The notes: a model not told the origin generated them from the sequence alone. Shown: positions 1 to 6,609, numbered from the stretch's first letter. The stretch: DNA of 7,461 bases from an uncultured Bifidobacterium sp. (GCA_937876495.1 CALEGL010000074.1:1-7461), one strand, 5' to 3'. Made by a program: numbers and translations.

Positions 1-120
1 GAGGAGCGACGGGTGCTGTACGTCGGCGTCACCAGGGCATGCGACACCCTGCATATGTCCTATGCGAGGCTGGCCGATGGCATGGGCGGCGCGGTCCGGG
101 CGCCCAGCAGGTTCCTCTAG
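1..120 (+). CDS. UvrD/PcrA-type superfamily 1 DNA helicase, C-terminal end (5' partial)
   Basis: Frame 1 is open from the first base to the TAG at 118-120 and gives 39 residues. They begin EERRVLYVGVTRA, the helicase motif VI of UvrD/PcrA/Rep proteins, whose arginine contacts ATP at the domain interface. The chain ends PSRFL about 26 residues after the motif. UvrD proteins are ATP-driven 3'-5' helicases of nucleotide excision and mismatch repair. The neighbours (DUF2342 protein, then S16 protease) match the order I recall around mycobacterial uvrD2, so this is probably the uvrD2-type paralogue. As I recall it, mycobacterial UvrD2 continues past the PSRFL-like point into a cysteine-containing and HRDC region; that region is absent here. 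The stop overlaps the stop of the opposite-strand gene. The helicase identity is secure; the paralogue is inferred. Confidence 0.9.
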   Translation, partial: EERRVLYVGVTRACDTLHMSYARLADGMGGAVRAPSRFL

Positions 121-1766
121 GCGTCATTCCGGGGCTTGTCGCCCTCGCTTCCGGCGTCGTCGCCCGAGTCGTCGTGATTGGAGTGATTGGAGTCGTCGCC
201 ATCCGAATCGTCGCCGGGGTCGCCGCCTTTCTTGGCGCCGCCTTTCTTGGCGTCGCCGCCCTCCCCGTTCTCCTCGTCAAGCAGCCGCTGCAGTTCGGCG
301 TCCCAATCGATGCTCTCGCTTCCCGAGGCCGTGCCCTCGGCGTCCGGAACCGAGCCCGTCGTGGCGTCCGACTGCGATGTCGTCGTATCCGTCGATGCCG
401 TCGTCGCCCCGACTGCGGGAACCTCGCCGGTGGCGTTTGCGTCGACCGGCTTCTCGTCGGGCAGATGCGGCAGCAGATCGGGGTGCGACCACAGCGAGTC
501 CCTGTCCCCGACGCTCTTGCCCGCTCCCAGGGACTCCCAGACGTCGGCTGCCTCCCGCATCCGACGCGGACGCAGCTGCAGGCCGAGCAGCGATTCGAAG
601 GTGCGCTCGGCGGGACCGCCCACGGCACGCTCGCGCCGTGCCATCTCACGCAGCTGCTCGAGATGTGGGACATGGGCCATGCAGGCCCGCCAGACGACGG
701 CGTCCACCCAGCCCTCCACGAGGGCGAGCAGGGTCTCCAGAGCCTTCAGCGCCTCGCGCTGCTCCGGCGTGTCGCTGATGCCCACGTTGGTAAGGTTCAT
801 CGCGCCCGAGATGGATTCGGGGTCCATGGACTGGGCGTCGCGCAGCTGTTCCTCCATGGCGTCGAGATCGATGTCCACGCCGCGGGCGTACTTGCCGATG
901 AGGGCCTCGAAGCGCGGCATCAGCCAGGGGACCGCATGGAACAGACGCGCATGCGCGGCCTCCTGGGTGGCGAGGAAGGCGAGGACCTCGCCCTGGTCGA
1001 GTTCCAGGGATTTCGCATAGGCGACGACGTTGGCGACGATGAGCCCGCCGGCGGGGTTGCCGGACAGCAGCGGAAGGCCCTGGTCGAAGCTTCCGCGCAC
1101 CTCGCGGGAGAGCTCTCCCGCCGCCTGACCGAGCTGCATCGCGAAGGAGGTGTTGCCCACAAGCCGCATGAGGGTTGCGGGGTCGCGGATGCCGTCGGGC
1201 AGGGGGATGGGGACGGGGCCGGCGAACAGACCGGTGACCTCGCCTCCGAAGGATCCCCCGAAGCGTTCGGAGATGACGGACGCCAGCGCGTCGCTCATCG
1301 ACTTCGCCACCGGGGCCGCTAAGCCCGCCCATGAGTCCAGGGTGCCTTCGACCCATCCCGAACGGGTCAAGGCGGCCATGTCCCCGTCCACGGGGTCGAA
1401 GGAGCAGGCCGTGTCAAGCCACAGGTTCGCCTCGCTCGCGGCGCGTGAGACCGCGTCCGCCTGCTCGGCGCTCACCGTGTCATCGCCGTCGACGGCCCGG
1501 CGCAGCGCCATGCTTTTCGCCAGCTTCACGTTGATCGGTCCGGAGTCGACGGTGCGCTTCATGTCGTCCACGGTGTTGAGCCCGCCTGCGGTGAAGGCCT
1601 GCATCAGCGACTGCACGTCGGCCGGCTTGGGAAGCTTCGAGGGGTCCTGGCTCATGAGCTGGTCGCGCACCTCGGCGGGCAGCTGCGACAGCTGGCTCCA
1701 CGCCAGCTCGCCCTGGATGGGGCCGAAGCAGTCGATCAGCCATTGGTGAATCGCGTTCTCGTCCAT
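117..1766 (-). CDS. DUF2342 / zincin-like 'zinc-dependent metalloprotease' family protein, 549 aa
   Basis: The ATG at 1764-1766 is chosen because TAAGGA (1777-1782) lies about 10 nt upstream; the open frame continues upstream but reads as Arg/Gly/Pro-rich non-coding sequence. The body (about residues 1-430) resembles the actinobacterial DUF2342 family (Pfam zincin_2), including GPVPIPLPDG, AHARLFHAVPWL and the EGWVDAVV segment. These proteins are usually annotated as zinc-dependent metalloproteases without biochemical proof. The expected HExxH is QEAAH here (Q268, E269, H272), and the EGH of F420-associated relatives is EGW (E351-W353), so two likely metal ligands are missing and protease activity is doubtful. 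The last ~115 residues are a low-complexity, disordered, acidic tail rich in D, G, S, T, containing one helical-looking segment (DWDAELQRLLDEEN) and a KKGG repeat. No signal peptide or membrane span is seen. It is divergent from the S16 protease. Confidence 0.85.
   Translation of the reverse strand: MDENAIHQWLIDCFGPIQGELAWSQLSQLPAEVRDQLMSQDPSKLPKPADVQSLMQAFTAGGLNTVDDMKRTVDSGPINVKLAKSMALRRAVDGDDTVSAEQADAVSRAASEANLWLDTACSFDPVDGDMAALTRSGWVEGTLDSWAGLAAPVAKSMSDALASVISERFGGSFGGEVTGLFAGPVPIPLPDGIRDPATLMRLVGNTSFAMQLGQAAGELSREVRGSFDQGLPLLSGNPAGGLIVANVVAYAKSLELDQGEVLAFLATQEAAHARLFHAVPWLMPRFEALIGKYARGVDIDLDAMEEQLRDAQSMDPESISGAMNLTNVGISDTPEQREALKALETLLALVEGWVDAVVWRACMAHVPHLEQLREMARRERAVGGPAERTFESLLGLQLRPRRMREAADVWESLGAGKSVGDRDSLWSHPDLLPHLPDEKPVDANATGEVPAVGATTASTDTTTSQSDATTGSVPDAEGTASGSESIDWDAELQRLLDEENGEGGDAKKGGAKKGGDPGDDSDGDDSNHSNHDDSGDDAGSEGDKPRNDA
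174..191. repeat. Tandem 9-bp repeat in the zincin-like gene tail
   Basis: GTGATTGGA occurs twice head to tail (174-182, 183-191). On the coding (minus) strand it encodes part of the SNHSNH stretch in the acidic tail. The unit is a multiple of three, so gain or loss keeps the frame. Confidence 0.85.
222..251. repeat. Tandem 15-bp repeat in the zincin-like gene tail
   Basis: GCCGCCTTTCTTGGC occurs twice without a gap (222-236, 237-251). It encodes the doubled lysine/glycine unit (AKKGG AKKGG) in the disordered tail, the only strongly basic patch in an otherwise acidic segment. It is an in-frame duplication, probably from replication slippage. Confidence 0.9.
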
Positions 1767-1898
1767 GCCTGTGTCGTCCTTAGTCCCTGGCGGTCCGGGG
1801 TCCCGGCCGCCCATGCGGATGCCGCGTATGCGTCTTCGGATCCGCCGTCCTGTCGTCCCCGAGGTCTCCGGCCTTTCGCCCCCGGCTCCGTTTCCGTT

Positions 1899-1924
1899 CG
1901 CGGGCCGGACCAGTCCGGCCCGCG
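1899..1924. promoter_or_regulatory. Perfect 26-bp inverted repeat in divergent intergenic region (candidate operator)
   Basis: The left arm CGCGGGCCGGAC (1899-1910) and its exact reverse complement (1913-1924) flank a CA centre. The repeat lies close to the midpoint of the 299-bp gap between two divergently transcribed genes (starts at 1766 and 2066). The 2-nt centre suits a DNA-binding dimer better than an RNA hairpin, although an RNA stem with a small loop could also form. No regulator can be named from the sequence. The rest of 1767-2065 holds the Shine-Dalgarno of the leftward gene and the -10-like element of the rightward gene; I see no further gene in it. Confidence 0.6.
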
Positions 1925-2052
1925 GCACTTTCCTCCCATTGTCCCTCACCTTCATGTCCGGTGCCAGTGCCGTCGGGGAATGCGCCGATGGCGGACGTCC
2001 GTTCCTGTCCGGCGGGGCGTGGCGTTCGACGGCCGCATTCAGAAGCCGCGCA

Positions 2053-2066
2053 TACACTGTGCCGTA
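2053..2066 (+). promoter_or_regulatory. Candidate -10 element for leaderless transcription of the S16 protease gene
   Basis: TACACT (2053-2058) fits the TANNNT pattern of actinobacterial -10 boxes and ends 7 nt before the ATG at 2066. Transcription would then start at or next to the A of the start codon. No Shine-Dalgarno precedes the ATG. A -35 is not convincing; TTCGAC at 2025-2030 is 22 bp away. The DUF3052 gene downstream shows the same spacing. Confidence 0.45.
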
Positions 2067-2974
2067 TGACCCCAGACGTGATGCGCCACGCGGGCTCCGG
2101 CGCCCCGCAGGAGTCCCGTGCCTCCCTCGCGGCCCGGTGCGCGGCGAGCATGCGCGACCTGGCGCGATCCCTGCGCCATCATGTGTCCGGTCGCCCACCG
2201 GGGTTCTTCGTGGGTGCGGCGTGCGTGGCGCTGTGCCTTCTCGTCCTCGTCCTACCGAGCCCGTACGTGATGGAGTCCCCCGGGCCCACCCGTAACGTGC
2301 TGGGATCGGTGGACGGCACCTCCGTCATCGCCGTCTCCGGCGCATCCGTGCATCGGGGGTCGGGGCGCCTGCTGATGACGACCGTCAACGCCACGGGCGT
2401 GCCCGGCTACTACGCGAGCACCCTGGAGGCCATGGTCTCGTGGTTCCTCAAGGACCGGACGGTCATCCCCAGCGAGGCGGTGTTCCCGGTGGGACAGACG
2501 GCGGATGACTACCGCAGCGAATCCGACGGGCAGATGACCTCCTCGCAGGACTCCGCGACGAGCGCCGCGCTGGCCTTTGCGCGCACCTCGCTGGGCATGG
2601 ATGTCGACGGTGTGAAGGTCACGATGCATATGTCCGACATCGGGGGCCCCTCTGCGGGGATGATGTACGCGCTGGGGATCATCGACGAGCTCACCGCCAC
2701 CGACGAGACCGGAGGACTCACCATAGCCGGCACGGGCACGATGTCCGCCAAGGGGAAGGTCGGCGCCATCGGCGGCATCCGGCTCAAGATGATCGGCGCG
2801 GAACGCGATGGCGCGACATGGTTCCTCGCCCCCGCGTCGAACTGCGACGAGGTGGTCGGGCACGTCCCCTCCGGCCTGCGGGACGTGAAGGTCTCGACGC
2901 TGGCGGGCGCCTACAGGGCCCTGGTCGCCATAGGCGAAGGCAGGGGAGCGGATCTTCCGCACTGCACCGCCTGA
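2066..2974 (+). CDS. Membrane-anchored S16 (Lon/YlbL-type) serine protease lacking a PDZ domain, 302 aa
   Basis: The ATG at 2066 is preferred over in-frame starts further upstream because those codons look non-coding and a -10-like box lies 7 nt upstream. Residues 1-43 are a basic, presumably cytoplasmic segment, and residues about 47-64 form one membrane span; the remainder should lie outside the membrane. The C-terminal half is a Lon proteolytic domain. GGPSAG carries the nucleophile S196 and GGIRLK the general base K241; the 45-residue spacing equals that of the Ser/Lys pair in Bacillus YlbL. In YlbL-like proteins a PDZ domain lies between the N-terminal extracytoplasmic part and the S16 domain. 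Here the sequence passes directly from AALAFARTSLGMD to VDGVKVTMHMSDIGGPSAG, so the PDZ is absent. Substrate unknown; YlbL cleaves a cell-division inhibitor. Neighbour order resembles mycobacterial Rv3194c-Rv3195-uvrD2. Confidence 0.88.
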   Translation: MTPDVMRHAGSGAPQESRASLAARCAASMRDLARSLRHHVSGRPPGFFVGAACVALCLLVLVLPSPYVMESPGPTRNVLGSVDGTSVIAVSGASVHRGSGRLLMTTVNATGVPGYYASTLEAMVSWFLKDRTVIPSEAVFPVGQTADDYRSESDGQMTSSQDSATSAALAFARTSLGMDVDGVKVTMHMSDIGGPSAGMMYALGIIDELTATDETGGLTIAGTGTMSAKGKVGAIGGIRLKMIGAERDGATWFLAPASNCDEVVGHVPSGLRDVKVSTLAGAYRALVAIGEGRGADLPHCTA

Positions 2975-2982
2975 CCGGCTGC

Positions 2983-3007
2983 TTGGACAGGCGGTTTGGA
3001 CAGGCGG
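2983..3007. repeat. Tandem 12-13-bp repeat after the S16 protease gene
   Basis: TTGGACAGGCGG occurs at 2983-2994 and 2996-3007, a 13-bp period with one T between copies. It lies 8 bp after the S16 stop codon. Nearby, CGTCCGCATCG also occurs twice (3019-3029, 3067-3077). The 150-bp gap 2975-3124 holds no gene that I can support. TTGGACA resembles a -35 hexamer, but no matching -10 lies at a suitable distance. Confidence 0.7.
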
Positions 3008-3111
3008 CACCCATCGCCCGTCCGCATCGTCGGCGTCGATTGATGTCGTCGATCGTCGACCCGAATCGTCCGCATCGGCGGCGGTTTACCCCGCTGTTCG
3101 AGCTGTGTTGC

Positions 3112-3125
3112 TATATTGTGCTGCG
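3112..3125 (+). promoter_or_regulatory. Candidate -10 element for leaderless transcription of the DUF3052 gene
   Basis: TATATT (3112-3117), a near-consensus -10 box in GC-rich surroundings, ends 7 nt before the GTG at 3125. No Shine-Dalgarno is present, so the transcript probably starts at the GTG. A -35 is unclear; TTTACC at 3085-3090 is 21 bp upstream. Confidence 0.55.
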
Positions 3126-3562
3126 TGAATGAAACGGCATCGCAGAACGCTGAGGAGTTCGGGTTCCACTCCGGGGACATCATCCAGGAGTGGTTGTGGG
3201 ACGATGACGTCGACGAGGGGATCCGCACCAAGATTGAAAAGCTGACGGGTACGGAGCTGGTCGACGAGGACTACGACTCCGCGGTCGATGGCGTCATCAT
3301 CTGGTGGCGGGATGGCGATGACGAGGACGGCCTCGCCGACACCATCGTCGACGCGTACGCCGTCCTCGGCGATGACGGCCCGCTGTGGGTTCTCACCCCG
3401 AAGCCCGGCCGCGCGGGTGCCCCGAGCTCCAGCACCGTCCCCTCGGCCGCCAAGACGGCGGGGATGAACGCCGCCGTGCCGCTCACCGTGAGCCATGACT
3501 GGAACGGCGTCAGGCTGCGCGCCTTCGGCAAGGGGCCGGACCGCAGCGAACACGGCCGCTGA
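3125..3562 (+). CDS. DUF3052 family protein, 145 aa
   Basis: The protein matches my recollection of DUF3052, a family of unknown function largely confined to Actinobacteria. Recognisable blocks in order are: QEWLWDDDVDEGIR (about 21-34), ELVDEDYDSAVDGVIIWWRDGD (about 44-65), LADTIVDAYAVLGDDGPLWVLTPKPGR (about 70-96), then AAKTAGM and DWNGVRLRAFGKG near the C-terminus. Length is typical for the family. It is strongly acidic and has no signal peptide or membrane span, so it should be cytoplasmic. The GTG start at 3125 is chosen because the family domain begins shortly after it and a -10 box ends 7 nt before it; a TTG at 3116 would overlap that box. It is probably monocistronic, convergent with glyA. 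No function can be given. Confidence 0.9.
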   Translation: MNETASQNAEEFGFHSGDIIQEWLWDDDVDEGIRTKIEKLTGTELVDEDYDSAVDGVIIWWRDGDDEDGLADTIVDAYAVLGDDGPLWVLTPKPGRAGAPSSSTVPSAAKTAGMNAAVPLTVSHDWNGVRLRAFGKGPDRSEHGR

Positions 3563-3650
3563 GTCGGCCTTCGTTCGGACTTTTACGCGGCTTTTTCGTC
3601 GGCCTTCGTCGCTCCGGTCTTTTCCGTTCGTCGTCGGCCTCCATCGCAGA

Positions 3651-3690
3651 CGGCCGGGCGGGTCGTCGCGTGAGGCTCCCCGCCCGGCCG
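3651..3690. terminator. GC-rich hairpin between convergent DUF3052 gene and glyA
   Basis: CGGCCGGGCGGG (3651-3662) pairs perfectly with its complement at 3679-3690, leaving a 16-nt loop. It lies between convergent genes and has no U-tract on either side, as is common for actinobacterial hairpin terminators, so it could serve both. A second weak candidate for the rightward gene is GCCGC (3555-3559) pairing with GCGGC (3587-3591), followed by TTTTT (3592-3596). The same gap has a 12-bp direct repeat, GTCGGCCTTCGT, at 3563-3574 and 3598-3609. Confidence 0.65.
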
Positions 3691-3740
3691 CCTACGTGAG
3701 GCCGCTGCGTCCGACCGTTTCGCACGGCCGTTGCATCTGA

Positions 3741-5108
3741 CTACTTCGTCTGGTCGAGTCCCGGATACAGCGGGAAGTCCTCGGTGAGGCGGTCGACACG
3801 GGCCTTGAGGGCCTCGGTGTCGGCATCGGTCCCCTGGGCGAGAGCGGTGCCGATGATGTCGGCGACCTCCTCGTACTCCTTGGGTCCGAAGCCGCGCGTC
3901 GCCAGCGCGGAGGTGCCGATGCGCAGGCCGGAGGCCACGGAGGCCGGACGCGGGTCGAAGGGCACGGTGTTGCGGTTGATGGTGATGCCGCAGCGCGCCA
4001 GAAGGTCCTCGCCCTGCTTGCCGTCGAGTTCGCTGTTGCGCAGGTCGACCATCACGAGATGGACGTCGGTGCCACCCGTGAGCACGGTGATGCCGTTGGC
4101 CGCGACGTCGGAGGCCTGAAGGCGCTCGGCGAGAATCTTCGCCCCGTCCAGCGTGCGCTGCATGCGGTCGCGGAACGCCGGGGTCCCCGCGATCCTGAAG
4201 GCCACCGCCTTGGCAGCCACGACGTGCATGAGGGGACCGCCCTGCTCGCCGGGGAACACGGCGGAGTTGATCTTGCGTCCGAACTCCTCCTTGGCGAGGA
4301 TGAAGCCGGAGCGCGGGCCGCCGAGGGTCTTGTGCGCGGTGGAGGAGACGACGTCGGCGTAGGGCACCGGGCTGGGGTGCAGACCGGCGGCCACGAGACC
4401 GGCGAAATGCGCCATATCGACCCAGAAGCGGGCGCCGACCTCGTCGGCGATCTGCTTCATGGCGGCGAAGTCCTCGATGCGGGGGTAGGCGCTCCAGCCG
4501 CCGATGATGAGGGCCGGATGCGTCTCGAGGGCGCGCTGGCGGATGATCTCAGGGTCGATGCGGAAGGTCTGGGGGTTCACGCCGTAGGACTCGGCCTTGT
4601 AGAAGCGGCCGGAGAAGTTGATTCTCATGCCGTGGGAGAGATGTCCACCCTGGTCGAGCGCGAGTCCGAGGATCGTGTCGCCGGGCTTGACGAGCGCCTG
4701 ATAGACGGCGGCGTTGGCCTGGGCGCCCGAATGAGGCTGGACGTTGGCGAATTCCGCGCCGAACAGCTTCTTCGCGCGTTCGCGAGCGAGCGTCTCGATC
4801 TTGTCGACGACCTCGCAGCCGCCATAGTAGCGGCGGCCTGGATAGCCTTCGGCGTACTTGTTGGTGAGAACCGAGCCCTGCGCCTGGAGCACCGCGCGGG
4901 GGACGAAGTTCTCGGAGGCGATCATCTCGAGTCCGCGCTGTTGGCGGTGCAGCTCGTCGGTGAGCAGCTCGGCGATCTCGGGGTCGGCCCGCGAGATGGG
5001 GGAGTTGAAGACGTCGTCGGGGCGCTGGGCGAGGGGATGCTCCTCGGTGGCGGTGGCGGTGGCGGTTTGTGCGGCGGCCGTCCGCGGGGTGGTGTTCTGG
5101 TCGGTCAT
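3741..5108 (-). CDS. glyA: Serine hydroxymethyltransferase, 455 aa
   Basis: GlyA is the cytosolic PLP enzyme that interconverts serine plus tetrahydrofolate with glycine plus 5,10-methylene-tetrahydrofolate, the main source of one-carbon units. Family blocks are clear: MIASENF, the [13 protein letters not shown] block, [11 protein letters not shown], the DMAHFAGL metal/cofactor segment, [14 protein letters not shown] with the PLP lysine at K260, and [11 protein letters not shown]. The start at 5108 has a strong AAGGAG Shine-Dalgarno 8 nt upstream. About 30 N-terminal residues, rich in Ala and Thr, precede the conserved domain. This is longer than usual for a ~420-residue family and is probably a flexible leader. 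It seems to be transcribed alone: hairpins flank it (3651-3690 and 5271-5326) and the next gene on the same strand ends 229 bp upstream. Confidence 0.97.
   Translation of the reverse strand: MTDQNTTPRTAAAQTATATATEEHPLAQRPDDVFNSPISRADPEIAELLTDELHRQQRGLEMIASENFVPRAVLQAQGSVLTNKYAEGYPGRRYYGGCEVVDKIETLARERAKKLFGAEFANVQPHSGAQANAAVYQALVKPGDTILGLALDQGGHLSHGMRINFSGRFYKAESYGVNPQTFRIDPEIIRQRALETHPALIIGGWSAYPRIEDFAAMKQIADEVGARFWVDMAHFAGLVAAGLHPSPVPYADVVSSTAHKTLGGPRSGFILAKEEFGRKINSAVFPGEQGGPLMHVVAAKAVAFRIAGTPAFRDRMQRTLDGAKILAERLQASDVAANGITVLTGGTDVHLVMVDLRNSELDGKQGEDLLARCGITINRNTVPFDPRPASVASGLRIGTSALATRGFGPKEYEEVADIIGTALAQGTDADTEALKARVDRLTEDFPLYPGLDQTK
5046..5066. repeat. Hexanucleotide microsatellite inside the glyA leader
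   Basis: GGTGGC is repeated three times and followed by GGT. On the coding strand it encodes alternating Thr-Ala residues in the N-terminal extension before the conserved SHMT domain. Changes in copy number would stay in frame and only alter leader length. Confidence 0.85.
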
Positions 5109-5115
5109 TGCTGGG

Positions 5116-5142
5116 TCTCCTTTTCTGGGATGTTCTGGGATG
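5116..5142 (-). promoter_or_regulatory. glyA ribosome binding site preceded by a tandem decamer
   Basis: On the minus strand AAGGAGA (5122-5116) lies 8 nt before the glyA ATG and fixes the start. Directly upstream, the decamer CATCCCAGAA occurs twice in tandem (5142-5123), so the 5' leader reads decamer, decamer, Shine-Dalgarno, ATG. Further upstream GACGGCGGGT (plus-strand sense) occurs at 5161-5170 and 5180-5189, a 19-bp period. Confidence 0.75.
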
Positions 5143-5233
5143 GCGATGTGCGGATGGGATGACGGCGGGTTTCCGGTACGACGGCGGGTCGTCATGATGA
5201 GGCGCCGTCGATACGCCTGTGGCGACACCGTCG

Positions 5234-5262
5234 ATGATATTCGTGGCGATGCACTTTGTGCG
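5234..5262 (-). promoter_or_regulatory. Weak candidate promoter for glyA
   Basis: TATCAT on the minus strand (5239-5234) is the only TANNNT-type hexamer I found in the gap between glyA and the transporter terminator. The -35 at the expected distance (CGCACA, 5262-5257) is poor. If used, the leader would be about 120 nt. No recognisable glycine, THF or SAM riboswitch core was seen in it. Confidence 0.3.
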
Positions 5263-5270
5263 GATGCGGG

Positions 5271-5326
5271 GCCGCCGGCGGCCGTCCGGACGTCCGGGGC
5301 TTCCGGGACGTCCGGCTGCCGGCGGC
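5271..5326 (-). terminator. Long GC hairpin downstream of the MFS transporter gene
   Basis: Two nested stems are present: an inner pair CCGGACGTCC (5286-5295) with GGACGTCCGG (5306-5315) around a 10-nt loop, and an outer pair GCCGCCGGC (5271-5279) with GCCGGCGGC (5318-5326). An asymmetric internal loop of 6 and 2 nt separates them. The hairpin starts 12 nt after the transporter stop codon, as expected for a terminator; there is no U-tract. It probably insulates glyA from transporter transcription. Confidence 0.75.
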
Positions 5327-5337
5327 GGCAGGCCATG

Positions 5338-6606
5338 TCAGCCTTCCGCGGGCCGGTCGCCGCGCACGCGGTTGACGAGCAGGATGCTCACGAGGGCGAC
5401 CGCGTAGAGGACGGCCAGCACGGGGATGAGCGCCGCGTAGCGGTGGGCCTGGTCGGAGGCGTGCGTGACGACGAAGGACGCCAGCTGGTTGCCGGACAGA
5501 CCGGCGATGCCCCACGCGCTCAGCGTCAGCCCATGCGTGGTGGACACGGCCTTGATGCCGAAGTGCTCGTCGAGCAGCACGGGCAGCGTGGAGAAGCCGC
5601 CGCCGTATCCGGCGTTGACGAGGAAGAGCATGGCGAGCACCACCCACAGAAGGGCGTTGTCGATGCCCTTGGTGGCGATCTCGAGCACGCATACGGCGAT
5701 GGACATCACGAAGAGGATCACGTAGGCGGTCTCGCGCCGACGGAAGTGGTCGGAAAGCGTGGAGAAGCCGAGACGACCGAGGGTGTTGAACACGGCGTCC
5801 ACGGCGAGCACGGCGCCCACGGTCCCGGCGATGGCGAGGGCGAAGGCCGAGTCGCTCAGACCGCTGAAGCGGGGCAGCTGGCGAAGCACGTCGTGCAGGA
5901 TGTCCTTCTCCTGCGAGATGAGGGCGAGACCGCAGGTGATGTTGATGTAGAAGGCGAGCCAGATTCCCCAGAACACGGGCTTTTTCATGACGGCGAATCG
6001 GCTGACCTGCTCGTCGGGGGAGTGGACGTAGTCGGCGGGACGCTTGATGAGCAGGAATCCAAGGAACATGAACACGGCGTACACGACGGAGAGCACGTAG
6101 AACATGGCCACGAGGCCGACGGTGTTGATGAGCCATTCCATGACGGGGCTGGCGATGGCCTTGGCGAGTCCGAATCCGGCGACGGCGATGCCGGTGGCAA
6201 GCCCCTTGTTCTCCTTGAACCACAGCATGAGGTTCTTCACGGGGGTCAGGTAGCCGACGCCGAGACCGACGCCCATGATCGCGCCGTAGAAGATGAACAC
6301 GCCGGGAAGCCATCCGGCGGCGATGCTCGCGCCGGTTCCGGCGAAGCCGACGACGAAGCACACCATGGAGATCAGCGCGGATTTCTTGATGTCGCGTTCG
6401 ACCATGGGTCCGAGGAACGCCGCGGACATTCCGAGGAAGAAGATCGCCAGGGAGAAGCCCCATTCGACGGTTCCCGCGGGCGCTCCGAGGCGGTCGGCGA
6501 TCAGCTGCTTGAAGACGCTCCAGCAGTAGACGGTTCCGATGGAGACGTGGATGAGAAGCGCGGGGATGATCGCCCGTGTCCAGCGGTTGTCGGCCTGGAT
6601 GCTCAT
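5338..6606 (-). CDS. OFA-family major facilitator superfamily transporter, 422 aa
   Basis: A polytopic inner-membrane protein with about 12 predicted hydrophobic spans, the usual MFS number, starting with the span around [20 protein letters not shown]. Features typical of the OFA (oxalate/formate antiporter) family are YCWSVF in helix 1, [19 protein letters not shown] followed by [17 protein letters not shown], and a late [15 protein letters not shown] segment. The family exchanges or imports small carboxylates, but most members have no known substrate and the name alone does not establish oxalate transport; no oxalate-degrading genes are seen in the window. ATG 6606 is chosen for the GAGAGGG Shine-Dalgarno just upstream (6618-6612). 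The frame extends upstream to about 6708 without a conserved domain. It is divergent from the 53-residue protein gene, is followed by a hairpin, and is probably monocistronic. Confidence 0.9.
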   Translation of the reverse strand: MSIQADNRWTRAIIPALLIHVSIGTVYCWSVFKQLIADRLGAPAGTVEWGFSLAIFFLGMSAAFLGPMVERDIKKSALISMVCFVVGFAGTGASIAAGWLPGVFIFYGAIMGVGLGVGYLTPVKNLMLWFKENKGLATGIAVAGFGLAKAIASPVMEWLINTVGLVAMFYVLSVVYAVFMFLGFLLIKRPADYVHSPDEQVSRFAVMKKPVFWGIWLAFYINITCGLALISQEKDILHDVLRQLPRFSGLSDSAFALAIAGTVGAVLAVDAVFNTLGRLGFSTLSDHFRRRETAYVILFVMSIAVCVLEIATKGIDNALLWVVLAMLFLVNAGYGGGFSTLPVLLDEHFGIKAVSTTHGLTLSAWGIAGLSGNQLASFVVTHASDQAHRYAALIPVLAVLYAVALVSILLVNRVRGDRPAEG

Positions 6607-6609
6607 GTA

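Noticed and set aside
39..1322. Long plus-strand open frame opposite the zincin-like gene (427 codons)
   Set aside because: It is the shadow of the minus-strand gene in GC-rich DNA. Its translation has no recognisable domain, while the opposite strand encodes a recognisable family with a plausible ribosome binding site.
1961..2065. 35-codon upstream extension of the S16 protease
   Set aside because: No ribosome binding site precedes the upstream start, the composition is not family-like, and it would cover the -10 box just before the ATG at 2066.
5109..5270. Riboswitch upstream of glyA
   Set aside because: I looked for glycine, THF or SAM riboswitch-like cores. Only short direct repeats and a Shine-Dalgarno were seen.
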